Assembly (NCBI RefSeq): GCF_030232585.1
Contig: NZ_JASPJX010000012.1
Location: 22,406 to 86,405, forward strand
From: Corynebacterium sp. MSK008
Lineage (GTDB): Bacteria > Actinomycetota > Actinomycetes > Mycobacteriales > Mycobacteriaceae
Length of the DNA: 64,000 nucleotides
Direction of reading: 5' to 3'
Shown here: in pieces, positions 1 through 7,580 of the stretch
How positions within the stretch are numbered: the first letter of the stretch is position 1
How the letters are laid out: each line of letters starts with the position of its first letter
Notes under the pieces: model-generated
What the model was told of the DNA's origin: nothing
The model's database searches: none
Seen by the model: the letters and a program-made list of their open reading frames with translations, nothing else
Made by a program: the position numbers and the translations under genes

Positions 1-132
1 TCTCTATGAGCCCACCTTCGACCGCGCGGGGGGTTCGACGGCTACCCATTTGTGACGTACTCATGGCCATATTCTTTCATATTTGAGTAGTCTGTGGGAT
101 TACAGTTCATTCAGAAGGAGAAGGGTGCCCAA

Positions 133-492
133 ATGAACCGCGAAATCGTCTTCATCGTTTACGTGACCGACATTGATAGATCGGTCGAATTCTACTCAGA
201 CCTCCTGGAGCTGGAAACCGACTTTGTTTCACCCCGCTATGTGACGTTCGCTTTGGCGGACGGTGTGACTCTCGCACTGTGGACTGGGAACTCCGAAGTG
301 CTTGCAGACGCTCCCGCACGCACCACCGAAGTGTGCCTCAACGTCAACGGGGAAGAAGTCATGGACGTGTTCCAGGCCTGGACTGGCAAGGGGGTCCACG
401 TCATCAAAGAACCCCACCAGGACGTGTTCGGAACGACGTTCATGGTTGCCGATCCCGACGGGAACCAGATCCGAGTGGCACCTATCGATTAG
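133..492 (+). CDS. VOC-superfamily (glyoxalase/bleomycin-resistance fold) protein
   Basis: A 119-residue single-unit VOC protein. The N-terminal segment VYVTDIDRSVEFYSDLLEL and the C-terminal segment VADPDGNQIRV are the two beta-alpha-beta-beta-beta halves of the fold. The family binds a metal or small ligand in a cup formed by paired modules; the substrate cannot be told from sequence. I start at ATG 133 because AGAAGGAG lies 12 nt upstream at 113-120; a GTG in frame at 94 would add 13 residues and place that ribosome site inside the gene. It stands alone, followed by a repeat-rich gap and a tRNA on the other strand. A role in detoxification or antibiotic binding is possible but not supported by anything specific here. 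Confidence 0.8.
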   Translation: MNREIVFIVYVTDIDRSVEFYSDLLELETDFVSPRYVTFALADGVTLALWTGNSEVLADAPARTTEVCLNVNGEEVMDVFQAWTGKGVHVIKEPHQDVFGTTFMVADPDGNQIRVAPID

Positions 493-530
493 GCAAAGAG
501 AAACCCCGACCCCGAGCGTGGCTCAAAAAT

Positions 531-612
531 AACCAGACCTCAGCGCACAACCGGACCTCAAGCGCGGTCGCGACCTGGGGGTTTGCAGGCGGTCTCGGCT
601 TGAGGTCTGGTT
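531..612. repeat. Imperfect inverted/direct repeat after the VOC gene
   Basis: The motif AACCRGACCTCA occurs at 531-542 and 549-560 as a direct repeat, and its complement at 601-612. The best hairpin pairs 549-563 with 598-612 (15 bp, one G-T), with a 34-nt loop. There is no T-tract, so it is not a standard terminator. It occupies the gap between the VOC gene and the tRNA-Pro terminator; I see no coding potential I trust in 493-630. Confidence 0.6.
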
Positions 613-628
613 CGTTCCACTCCTGACA

Positions 629-670
629 ACGAAAAATCTCGAGGCACCGTAGGAACGATGTCTCGAGACA
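629..670 (-). terminator. tRNA-Pro terminator identical in design to an IS end
   Basis: Read on the minus strand, TGTCTCGAGACA is followed by a 12-nt loop region and TGCCTCGAGA, then TTTTT: a stem of about 10 bp with one mismatch plus a U-tract, directly after tRNA-Pro. The same 40-odd bases, with the same loop, recur at 63319-63360 as the end of a transposase element. This copy is solitary, with no transposase nearby. Confidence 0.75.
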
Positions 671-673
671 TTG

Positions 674-747
674 TCGGACTGACAGGATTTGAACCTGCGA
701 CCCCCACACCCCCAGTGTGGTGCGCTACCAAACTGCGCCACAGCCCG
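674..747 (-). tRNA. tRNA-Pro (anticodon GGG)
   Basis: Minus-strand cloverleaf of 74 nt. The acceptor arm pairs CGGGCTG with CAGTCCG (one G-T), the D arm is GCGC-AGTTTGGTA-GCGC, the anticodon stem CCACA/TGTGG encloses the loop CTGGGGG giving anticodon GGG, and the T arm is GCAGG-TTCAAAT-CCTG-like. The discriminator is A and no CCA is encoded (CAA follows). The three bases after the discriminator lead straight into the terminator/IS-end sequence. Confidence 0.95.
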
Positions 748-775
748 ATCCGCTACCTAAACGGTAACTGCGCAA

Positions 776-803
776 ATATTACAGCAATGTCATACGGACC
801 CAA
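776..803 (-). promoter_or_regulatory. Promoter of tRNA-Pro
   Basis: On the minus strand TTGGGT (803-798), a 16-nt spacer and TAATAT (781-776) form a sigma-A type promoter. Transcription would start about 20 nt before the tRNA 5' end. Confidence 0.5.
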
Positions 804-844
804 AACCGGCAGGTCACCAGACAGCCACCGCTGACACCCAAGGG

Positions 845-1243
845 TTAGCGGACCACGCCGTCGACGTAGATCCACCGCCCGGCGCGGCGCTCGAAGCGGG
901 AGCGCTCCCGCATCACGCCGCCGGGGTGGTGGGCGGCGAATTCGACGACGCCCTCGGCGTCGAAAGGCCCGCCACCAGCGGTGTCCAACACCTGCAACCG
1001 GGTAAACGGCTCGCCGGACGGGTCCACGGCCAGATCCGTCGGCCGCGTCTCATCGGCCCAAGTCTCCGCGATATAGGAGCCCGCGCCGCGCACGTAGGCG
1101 GTGTAGCGCGAGCGCATCAGCGCCTCAGCGGTGGGCGCCGCAGCGGCGCCGTCGACGTAGCGCCCGCAGCACGCCTCGTACGGCAGGCCCTGCCCGCAGG
1201 GGCACAAGCCCCGCACGTCCGCCCACAACCCGGATTCAGCCAT
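845..1243 (-). CDS. YchJ/UPF0225 family protein with SEC-C zinc motif
   Basis: A 132-residue YchJ-type protein. The N-terminal SEC-C-like zinc knuckle is visible as CPCGQGLPYEACCG near residues 15-28, followed by the family sequence ALMRSRYTAYV and a cystatin-like/NTF2-like body ending FERRAGRWIYVDGVV. SEC-C motifs bind zinc and occur on SecA and on many stand-alone proteins; the biochemical role of YchJ is unknown. Its ATG shares one base with the stop of the hydrolase-OsmC gene (TAATG at 1245-1241), so the two are translationally coupled and cotranscribed. Function beyond zinc binding cannot be assigned. Confidence 0.85.
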   Translation of the reverse strand: MAESGLWADVRGLCPCGQGLPYEACCGRYVDGAAAAPTAEALMRSRYTAYVRGAGSYIAETWADETRPTDLAVDPSGEPFTRLQVLDTAGGGPFDAEGVVEFAAHHPGGVMRERSRFERRAGRWIYVDGVVR

Positions 1244-2469
1244 TATTTGCCCAGGCGCTCCGCGCGGTGGAGCTTGTTCTGGCGGCGTCGGCGTTCAAGC
1301 GAGGCGGTCTCCGCAGTCGTTTCGATCTCGCCCTTTTCCACGTAACCGTCCACGGTGGAGGACGCGCCGGCGGCGCGCAGGGTTTCCACCTGCTCGTCGG
1401 TCAGATCGCCGTAGAGGGTGATCAGGCGGGTGAAGGTGCCGTCGCCGTTGTGGTTGACTTCCACGCGGACGTCGTCAAGCTGCATGCCCTTGGCCGCCTC
1501 ACGCACCGCCTGCGAACAGCTGACGGCGAGCGCGGACATGTACAGGCCGGTGGAGGTGACACCCTGGCCCTTTCCGCCGGTGTTCTTGGAGCGGTCGGTG
1601 GTGATCGCGCGGTCGGAGGTGCGCACCACGTCGCCGTACTTCGTGCCGCGCGCGGAGTAGGACACAGCGTTGGTGTCCGTGGTCTTCGCGGGGACGAACA
1701 GCGGCTGGATGTACTGCTGCGCCCAGGAACCGATGATGTCCGCGGCGCGCTGCGCGGTGCCCTGGCGGGTGAGCAGGTGGTCCGCCTTGTCCAAGGCCAT
1801 CAGGGACTTGGGGTAGCGAGCCAGGGAGAAAATGTTCTGGGCGTTGTCGATGCCGACGGTGACGTCGATAGGCGAGTGCACGACAAGCAAGGGCTTGCGC
1901 AGCTTGGGCAGGTACTCCTCCGGGTTGGTCTCAGCCAGATCCTCGAGGAACTCACGCGAGATGGTCAGCTCGCGGCCGCCGAGCACCACGCCGACCGAGC
2001 CGTTCGCGTCCGCCTCACCGATGGCGTGGGCGTAGTGCAGCACCGAGTGCGCCGGGTCGAACGGTGCGCCGACGGTGGCCACCGCCTTAATCATCTTCTT
2101 CAGCTCCGGGCGGGTGGCGGCCTTCAGCGTGGCGGCGCCGCCCAGGGAGTGGCCCATGAGCAGCTGCGGAGCCTTGTAGTTCTCCTCCAGCCACAGGGCG
2201 GCGGCGACGATGTCGTCCACATTCTCGGAAAACGAGGTGTCCCTGAAGTCGCCCTCGGACTGGCCCAGGCCGGGGAAGTCGAAGCGCAGGGTGGCAATGC
2301 CGTGCTCCGTCAGCCGCTTGGAGATGCGGGAGGCACCGGGCGTGTGGCGGGAGCCGGCGAAGCAGTGGGCGAAAATGGCGTAGGCCTGCGCGGGTCCGTC
2401 GGGGCGGTCGATGGTCGCAGCCATCATGTGGCCCTTGGACGACGGGACTTTCACGTTCATAGACAGCAT
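1243..2469 (-). CDS. Bifunctional alpha/beta hydrolase - OsmC fusion protein
   Basis: A 408-residue fusion. Residues about 1-250 are an alpha/beta hydrolase with the nucleophile elbow GHSLGG (Ser108), an oxyanion region HCFAGS and a late His in KADHLL. Residues about 270-408 are OsmC-like, with SALAVSCSQAV carrying one of the cysteines expected for thiol peroxidases of the OsmC/Ohr class; I do not see a clear second reactive Cys in the usual place. OsmC proteins reduce organic peroxides, and the hydrolase half may release or bind acyl substrates. A good ribosome site (AGGAGG) precedes ATG 2469. The ychJ gene follows with a 1-nt overlap. Confidence 0.9.
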   Translation of the reverse strand: MLSMNVKVPSSKGHMMAATIDRPDGPAQAYAIFAHCFAGSRHTPGASRISKRLTEHGIATLRFDFPGLGQSEGDFRDTSFSENVDDIVAAALWLEENYKAPQLLMGHSLGGAATLKAATRPELKKMIKAVATVGAPFDPAHSVLHYAHAIGEADANGSVGVVLGGRELTISREFLEDLAETNPEEYLPKLRKPLLVVHSPIDVTVGIDNAQNIFSLARYPKSLMALDKADHLLTRQGTAQRAADIIGSWAQQYIQPLFVPAKTTDTNAVSYSARGTKYGDVVRTSDRAITTDRSKNTGGKGQGVTSTGLYMSALAVSCSQAVREAAKGMQLDDVRVEVNHNGDGTFTRLITLYGDLTDEQVETLRAAGASSTVDGYVEKGEIETTAETASLERRRRQNKLHRAERLGK

Positions 2470-2549
2470 GGGTAGCCGTTTCCTCCTGCGGCTCGGCGGT
2501 TCAACGCAACGGTTACTTTCGCTGCAAGACTAATCGTCGCACCAACTGT

Positions 2550-2578
2550 TTGGCACGTTGGCGTTATTCTTAGCCCTT
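2550..2578 (+). promoter_or_regulatory. Leaderless promoter box of secA2
   Basis: TATTCT at 2565-2570 ends 8 nt before ATG 2579 and no Shine-Dalgarno sequence is present, as expected for a leaderless mRNA. No convincing -35 at the usual distance. Confidence 0.5.
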
Positions 2579-4870
2579 ATGGGCAAGTTTGACTGGTTCT
2601 GGAAGGCCATGGGCTCCACCACGGAGCGCAACAACAAGAAGTCGAAAGCCGTTGTCGCCAACGCGCACGGGTTAATCGAGGAGCTTTCGCTTCTCGACGA
2701 TGCTTCGCTCGCCTCCGCAGTCGCCTCCACCGTGCGCGACGGTGCCATCGCCGACAAGCCGCGCTTTTTGGCCGGGTTGTCCGTCGCCTCCCAGCGCACC
2801 CTGGGCATGACGCCGTTTGAGGTGCAGAACCAGGCTGTGCTGCGCCTGCTGGAGGGCGACGTGATCCAGATGGCTACCGGCGAGGGCAAAACGCTCGTCG
2901 GCGCGATGGCTGCCACCGGGTTCGCGCTGCAAGGCAAGCGCGTCCATCTGATCACGGTGAACAACTACCTGGCCGCGCGCGACGCGGAGTGGATGCGCCC
3001 GCTCGTCGAGTTTTTCGGGTTGTCGGTGGCGGCGGTCACGGAGTCGTCGACACGCGAAGAGCGCGTCGCGGCGTACCGCAGCGACGTCATTTACGCCCCG
3101 GTGACCGAGATTGGCTTCGACCACCTGCGCGACAACCAGATCACCTCCCGTGAGCAGACGGTGCAGCTGCCTGCCGACGTCGCGCTGGTCGACGAGGCCG
3201 ACAGCGTGCTTGTGGACGAAGCACTCGTGCCGCTTGTGCTCGCCGGTTCCGAGGGATCGAAGCAGGCCACCGGCCAGATCACCGAGGCCGTGTCGAAGCT
3301 GGACGAGGACACCGACTACACCATCGACGCGGACGGGCGAAACGCCTTCCTCACCGACGACGGCGCGGCGAAGATCGAGCGGCTCTTGGGCATCGACTCG
3401 CTGTACTCTGACGAGCACATCGGCACCACTCTCGTTCGTGTGAACCTGGCGCTGCACGCGAAGGCGCTGCTGATCCGGGACGTGCACTACATCGTCGACG
3501 ACGGCAAGGTCGCGCTTGTGGACGCCTCCCGCGGGCGAGTGGCTGAGCTGCAGCGCTGGCCCGACGGACTGCAAGCTGCGGTGGAATCCAAGGAGGGGTT
3601 GGATGTCTCCGAGGGCGGACGCATCCTGGACTCCATCACCCTGCAGGCGCTCATGCGCCGCTACCCGCTGGTATGCGGCATGACCGGCACCGCCGTGGAG
3701 GCGACCGACCAGCTGCGCAGCTTCTACGGCCTGCATGTGTCCGTGATCGACCGCGCCAACGAGCTGCAGCGCTTCGACGAGGCCGACCGGATCTACGCCA
3801 CGATGGAGGAGAAAAACTCGGCGATCGTCGACGAGATCGCGCACATCAACGCCACCGGCCAGCCGGTGCTCGTGGGCACCCACGACGTGGCAGAGTCCGA
3901 GGCGCTGGCGGAAGCGCTTCAGGCCCGCGGCATCGCGGTCAACGTGCTCAACGCGAAAAACGACGCGGAGGAAGCGCGCATCATCGCAGAGGCCGGTGAC
4001 GTGGGGCGGGTGACCGTCTCCACGCAGATGGCGGGCCGCGGCACAGACATCCGCCTTGGCGGCGCGGACGAGAGCGACCACGACAAGGTCGCTTCACTCG
4101 GCGGCTTGGCGGTGATCGGCACGGCCCGGCACCGCACGGCGCGTCTGGACAACCAGCTGCGCGGACGCGCCGGCCGCCAGGGTGACCCGGGCTTGAGTGT
4201 GTTTTTCGTTTCCCTCGACGACGACATTGTCACCTCCGGCGGCGACGGCGAGCAGTTCTCCGCCCAGCCGGAGCCGGACGGACGTATCACCGGTAACCGC
4301 GCACAGAGCTTCATTGAGCACTGCCAGCGCGTCACCGAAGGCCAGTTGCTGGAGATCCACTCCCAGACCTGGAAGTACAACAAGCTGCTAGCGGACCACC
4401 GCGACATTCTGGACGAGCGCCGCGCGGCCCTGCTGGACACAGACATCGCGTGGCGCGAGCTATCCGAACGCTCCCCGCAGCGCGCCGGTGAACTTTCGCA
4501 CCTGCCGCAGGACGTGCTCCAGCAAGCCGCCCGGGAGATCATGCTGTTCCACCTCGACGCAGAGTGGTCCGAGCACCTGGCGCTGATGGACGATGTCCGC
4601 GAATCCATCCACCTGCGCGCCATCGCCCGCGAAACGCCGATCGACGAATACCACCGCATCGCCGTGCGCGAATTCAAGGACCTGGCCAACCGGGCGGTCG
4701 CCGCGGCGGTAGAAACATTCAACTCTGTGGACATCGACACGAATGGCGCACACCTGGCAGACGCAGGGTGGAAGCGCCCGAGCGCGACGTGGACATACAT
4801 GGTTTCCGACAACCCGCTGGCGGGCTCGGGCAACTCGGTGATTTCCGGAATCGGCAACATTTTCCGCTAG
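2579..4870 (+). CDS. secA2: Accessory Sec translocase ATPase SecA2
   Basis: A 763-residue SecA-type ATPase, shorter than housekeeping SecA1 (about 850) and lacking the C-terminal zinc/SecB tail. Visible are Walker A MATGEGKT (about residues 98-105), the DEAD-like box LVDEADSVLVDE, GMTGTAVE in the preprotein-binding region and the second nucleotide domain with STQMAGRGTDI and RGRAGRQGD. SecA2 exports a subset of proteins together with SecYEG in corynebacteria and mycobacteria. I start at ATG 2579 (MGKFDWFWKA), which matches the family and the leaderless promoter, rather than an upstream TTG. It is followed by odhI, ftsR, the DUF151 gene and merR, the usual corynebacterial order. Confidence 0.95.
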   Translation: MGKFDWFWKAMGSTTERNNKKSKAVVANAHGLIEELSLLDDASLASAVASTVRDGAIADKPRFLAGLSVASQRTLGMTPFEVQNQAVLRLLEGDVIQMATGEGKTLVGAMAATGFALQGKRVHLITVNNYLAARDAEWMRPLVEFFGLSVAAVTESSTREERVAAYRSDVIYAPVTEIGFDHLRDNQITSREQTVQLPADVALVDEADSVLVDEALVPLVLAGSEGSKQATGQITEAVSKLDEDTDYTIDADGRNAFLTDDGAAKIERLLGIDSLYSDEHIGTTLVRVNLALHAKALLIRDVHYIVDDGKVALVDASRGRVAELQRWPDGLQAAVESKEGLDVSEGGRILDSITLQALMRRYPLVCGMTGTAVEATDQLRSFYGLHVSVIDRANELQRFDEADRIYATMEEKNSAIVDEIAHINATGQPVLVGTHDVAESEALAEALQARGIAVNVLNAKNDAEEARIIAEAGDVGRVTVSTQMAGRGTDIRLGGADESDHDKVASLGGLAVIGTARHRTARLDNQLRGRAGRQGDPGLSVFFVSLDDDIVTSGGDGEQFSAQPEPDGRITGNRAQSFIEHCQRVTEGQLLEIHSQTWKYNKLLADHRDILDERRAALLDTDIAWRELSERSPQRAGELSHLPQDVLQQAAREIMLFHLDAEWSEHLALMDDVRESIHLRAIARETPIDEYHRIAVREFKDLANRAVAAAVETFNSVDIDTNGAHLADAGWKRPSATWTYMVSDNPLAGSGNSVISGIGNIFR

Positions 4871-4876
4871 GCATTA

Positions 4877-4915
4877 TCCGGTAGCCGCCCCTTCGGGCGA
4901 GCCGGACGCTATTAT
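4877..4915 (+). promoter_or_regulatory. secA2 terminator-like hairpin and odhI -10 box
   Basis: TCCGG...CCGCCC-CTTC-GGGCG-A-GCCGGA at 4877-4906 forms a GC-rich hairpin without a T-run just after the secA2 stop. TATTAT at 4910-4915 is a likely -10 for odhI, giving a leader of about 35 nt with the ribosome site CAGGAG before ATG 4958. Confidence 0.4.
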
Positions 4916-4957
4916 GGCGAGAGATCTCAACCACGACTCGAAAGTCAGGAGTTACCC

Positions 4958-5383
4958 ATGAGCGACAACACGCCGCAGAACCAGGTCGAAACCACCTCGG
5001 TATTCCGCGCAGACCTGCTCAAGGAGATGGAGTCCGGAGCTGCGACGTCTGCGGACTCCGCCGCCGGTGCGGACCAGCTGTCGGATGGGGAGGCACTCCT
5101 CGTAGTCAAGCGCGGCCCGAACGCGGGTGCACGCTTCCTGCTGGACCAGGATTCCACCACCGCAGGCCGCCACCCGGAGGCGGACATCTTCCTCGACGAC
5201 GTGACCGTGTCCCGTCGTCACGCAGAGTTCCGCCGCAACGACGGCGGCTACGAAGTCGTGGACGTGGGCTCGCTCAACGGCACCTACGTCAACCGCGAGC
5301 CGCGCAACTCCCAGGAGCTGACCAACGGCGACGAAATCCAGATTGGTAAATTCCGTCTGGTCTTCATCACCGCCGGCAACTAG
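4958..5383 (+). CDS. odhI: FHA-domain regulator OdhI (GarA), inhibitor of 2-oxoglutarate dehydrogenase
   Basis: A 141-residue OdhI/GarA protein. The N-terminal phosphorylation motif ETTSVFRADLL is intact (Thr12 and Thr13, corresponding to Thr14/15 of C. glutamicum OdhI), and the FHA domain spans about residues 60-135 with the phosphothreonine-binding residues R71, S85, H88 and N107 in GRHPEADI, SRRHAEF and GSLNGTYVN. Unphosphorylated OdhI binds OdhA and blocks 2-oxoglutarate dehydrogenase, diverting carbon to glutamate; kinases PknG/PknB relieve this. It is cytoplasmic. The gene has its own promoter downstream of secA2 and is followed 20 nt later by ftsR. Confidence 0.97.
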   Translation: MSDNTPQNQVETTSVFRADLLKEMESGAATSADSAAGADQLSDGEALLVVKRGPNAGARFLLDQDSTTAGRHPEADIFLDDVTVSRRHAEFRRNDGGYEVVDVGSLNGTYVNREPRNSQELTNGDEIQIGKFRLVFITAGN

Positions 5384-5403
5384 TTAGAGAAGAGTTCGAT
5401 CAC

Positions 5404-6165
5404 GTGAGCGCAATCCGTCAGACGGCACCAGCCGCTACTTCCGCGAAGCCGGCGAAGGCCGCCAAGGCAACCAAGACCGCGAAAACGATGTCCATCGGCG
5501 TGGTGCTTGAGCGTCTGCGCACCGAGTTTCCGGACGTGACCGTCTCCAAGATCCGCTTCCTCGAGTCCGAGGGGCTGATCACGCCGCAGCGCACCGCCTC
5601 CGGCTACCGCCGCTTCACCGAGGAGGATGTGGAGCGTCTGCGCTACATCCTGGTCACCCAGCGCGACAACTACCTGCCGCTGAAGGTCATTCGCGAGCAG
5701 CTTGAGGCGATGGATTCAGGTCACGTCACCGCGATCCTTACCGCCGGCGAGTCCGAGCCGATGATCTCCCCGGAGAACTTCCGTGCGCCCGCGGCGACGC
5801 AGCTGACCGACACGGACGTGGCCGAGCAGGCTCAAGCGGATCCGTCCACGGTGGAGGAGTACATCAAGGTCGGCCTGATCACCCCGGATGCTGCTGGTCT
5901 GTTCACGGCTGACGACGTTCGAACCGTCACCACCGCACTGTCGCTGTCCGAGTTCGGCTTCGATGCCCGCCACCTGAAGACACTGCGTACCGCGGCTGCG
6001 CGTCAGGCGGACATGATCAACCAGGTTGCTGAGCCGGTGTCGAAGTCCGGCAAGGTCACCGCGAAGCAGAAGGCCGAGGAGATCGGCCAGCAGATGTCCG
6101 CGCTGGTCGTGTCCCTGCACGCGTCGCTGGTGAAAAACGAGCTGCGCAAGCAGCTGGGGAGCTAA
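5404..6165 (+). CDS. ftsR: MerR-type regulator FtsR
   Basis: A 253-residue MerR-family protein with an Ala/Lys-rich N-terminal tail (residues 1-28), a winged-helix DNA-binding domain (about 30-100: SKIRFLESEGLITPQR, then SGYRRFTEEDVERLRYI) and a helical C-terminal half that contains no cysteine cluster, so it is not a metal sensor of the usual kind. By position after odhI it is the orthologue of the C. glutamicum regulator FtsR, which activates ftsZ. The start is GTG 5404. Its stop TAA shares one base with the ATG of the DUF151 gene, so the two are translationally coupled. Confidence 0.85.
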   Translation: MSAIRQTAPAATSAKPAKAAKATKTAKTMSIGVVLERLRTEFPDVTVSKIRFLESEGLITPQRTASGYRRFTEEDVERLRYILVTQRDNYLPLKVIREQLEAMDSGHVTAILTAGESEPMISPENFRAPAATQLTDTDVAEQAQADPSTVEEYIKVGLITPDAAGLFTADDVRTVTTALSLSEFGFDARHLKTLRTAAARQADMINQVAEPVSKSGKVTAKQKAEEIGQQMSALVVSLHASLVKNELRKQLGS

Positions 6166-6725
6166 TGGAGGCCGTCAACCTCATCGGCGTGTTTCCGGTC
6201 GGCCCGGAAAACTTCCTGTGCGCGCTGCTGCAGCGCCCCACGAACGGGCGCTGCATTCCGGTGTGGCTGCCGCCGATGGAAGGCGCTGAGCTGGCCATGC
6301 GCCTGGACGGGTGGGCTCCGAACCGCCCGCGTCCCGTCGACGCAATCGCCGAGCTCATCCGTACCTCCACCAACAGCGCGGACAGCCTTGAGCTGTCCAG
6401 TTACGTAGACGGCACCTTTATGGCCACCCTGACCATCTACGGCGGCACCGAAATCGACCTGCGAGCGTCCGACGCGCTGCTTTTGGCCAGTGAGCTGGAC
6501 ATGGAGCTGACTGTCGATGACACGGTTGCAGCCCAAGCGTCGGTGTTTCTGTCCCAGGAGGACGCCGAGCGTTACCTGCAGGCCGAGATCGAAATCGAAA
6601 ACTTCACGGATGAATCCGCCTCCGCCAGCGGCGACCCCCAGGCTGATGCAGACTTCGAGGCCTTGATGCGCAACCTCGGAGTGGAGGACTCCGACTTGGG
6701 GGAGGGTAACCCCAAGGAGGGGTAA
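6165..6725 (+). CDS. DUF151 bifunctional nuclease-fold protein
   Basis: A 186-residue protein with the DUF151/BFN domain over about residues 1-130, including the family features LPIWLPP-like (CIPVWLPPMEGAELAM) and the ALLLASELDMEL strand-helix. Related plant proteins have DNase/RNase activity; the bacterial role is not established. The C-terminal 50 residues are acidic and probably disordered. Coupled to ftsR by a 1-nt start/stop overlap (6165), and this pair plus the next merR is conserved in mycolic-acid actinobacteria, suggesting a shared cell-cycle or stress regulon, which is inference. Confidence 0.85.
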   Translation: MEAVNLIGVFPVGPENFLCALLQRPTNGRCIPVWLPPMEGAELAMRLDGWAPNRPRPVDAIAELIRTSTNSADSLELSSYVDGTFMATLTIYGGTEIDLRASDALLLASELDMELTVDDTVAAQASVFLSQEDAERYLQAEIEIENFTDESASASGDPQADADFEALMRNLGVEDSDLGEGNPKEG

Positions 6726-6751
6726 AACCCTCAAGTATTCCTTGAGGGTTT
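6725..6751 (+). terminator. Hairpin after the DUF151 gene
   Basis: Eleven base pairs, AAACCCTCAAG at 6725-6735 and its complement at 6741-6751, around the loop TATTC. It begins at the last base of the stop codon. No T-tract follows, so termination may be partial. Confidence 0.6.
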
Positions 6752-6767
6752 CGGCGTGTTACGCATG

Positions 6768-6808
6768 TGACTATTGACCAGCTCCGTATGCTTACTCTTT
6801 AATAGTCA
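6768..6808 (+). promoter_or_regulatory. Candidate promoter/operator of the second merR gene
   Basis: TGACTATT at 6768-6775 and AATAGTCA at 6801-6808 form a perfect 8-bp inverted repeat with 25 nt between. The left arm overlaps TTGACC (6774-6779) and the right arm overlaps TAATAG (6800-6805), separated by 20 nt: the over-long spacer typical of MerR-controlled promoters. Confidence 0.45.
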
Positions 6809-6843
6809 TTAGGCTTCGAGCTAACTTTCATGGGAGTAATTAC

Positions 6844-7410
<567 letters not shown>

Positions 7411-7424
7411 GCACCACAAGCGCC

Positions 7425-7463
7425 AAGGCCCGGGCTGGGATCACTCCCACCAGCCCGGGCCTT
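7425..7463 (+). terminator. Terminator after merR
   Basis: Fourteen base pairs, AAGGCCCGGGCTGG at 7425-7438 with its complement at 7450-7463, loop of 11 nt, followed by CTTCT. Confidence 0.85.
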
Positions 7464-7480
7464 CTTCTGTGCTCCCGCCC

Positions 7481-7557
7481 CCACAGACCCTGGGAGGCAG
7501 AGCCTGGGTTCGCTCGATTTCCACACGCTCCCAGGGTGTGCCTCCCAGGGTCTGTGG
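7481..7557. repeat. 77-bp long palindromic element
   Basis: A perfect 18-bp inverted repeat, 7481-7498 (CCACAGACCCTGGGAGGC) against 7540-7557, encloses 41 nt that contain a second, inner pair CCTGGG (7503-7508)/CCCAGG (7530-7535). It lies between the merR terminator and the end of the VWA gene, where it could also act as the terminator of the latter, though no T-tract follows. Confidence 0.75.
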
Positions 7558-7580
7558 CTGGAAGGGGAGCCGGCCGACGC

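Noticed and set aside
2..55. Seventeen open codons on the plus strand ending in TGA at 53-55, possibly the tail of an upstream gene
   Set aside because: Too short to recognise; no homologous motif, and the rest lies outside the window.
1267..2475. A 402-codon plus-strand frame opposite the hydrolase-OsmC gene
   Set aside because: Antisense shadow; the minus-strand protein is a clear two-domain enzyme.
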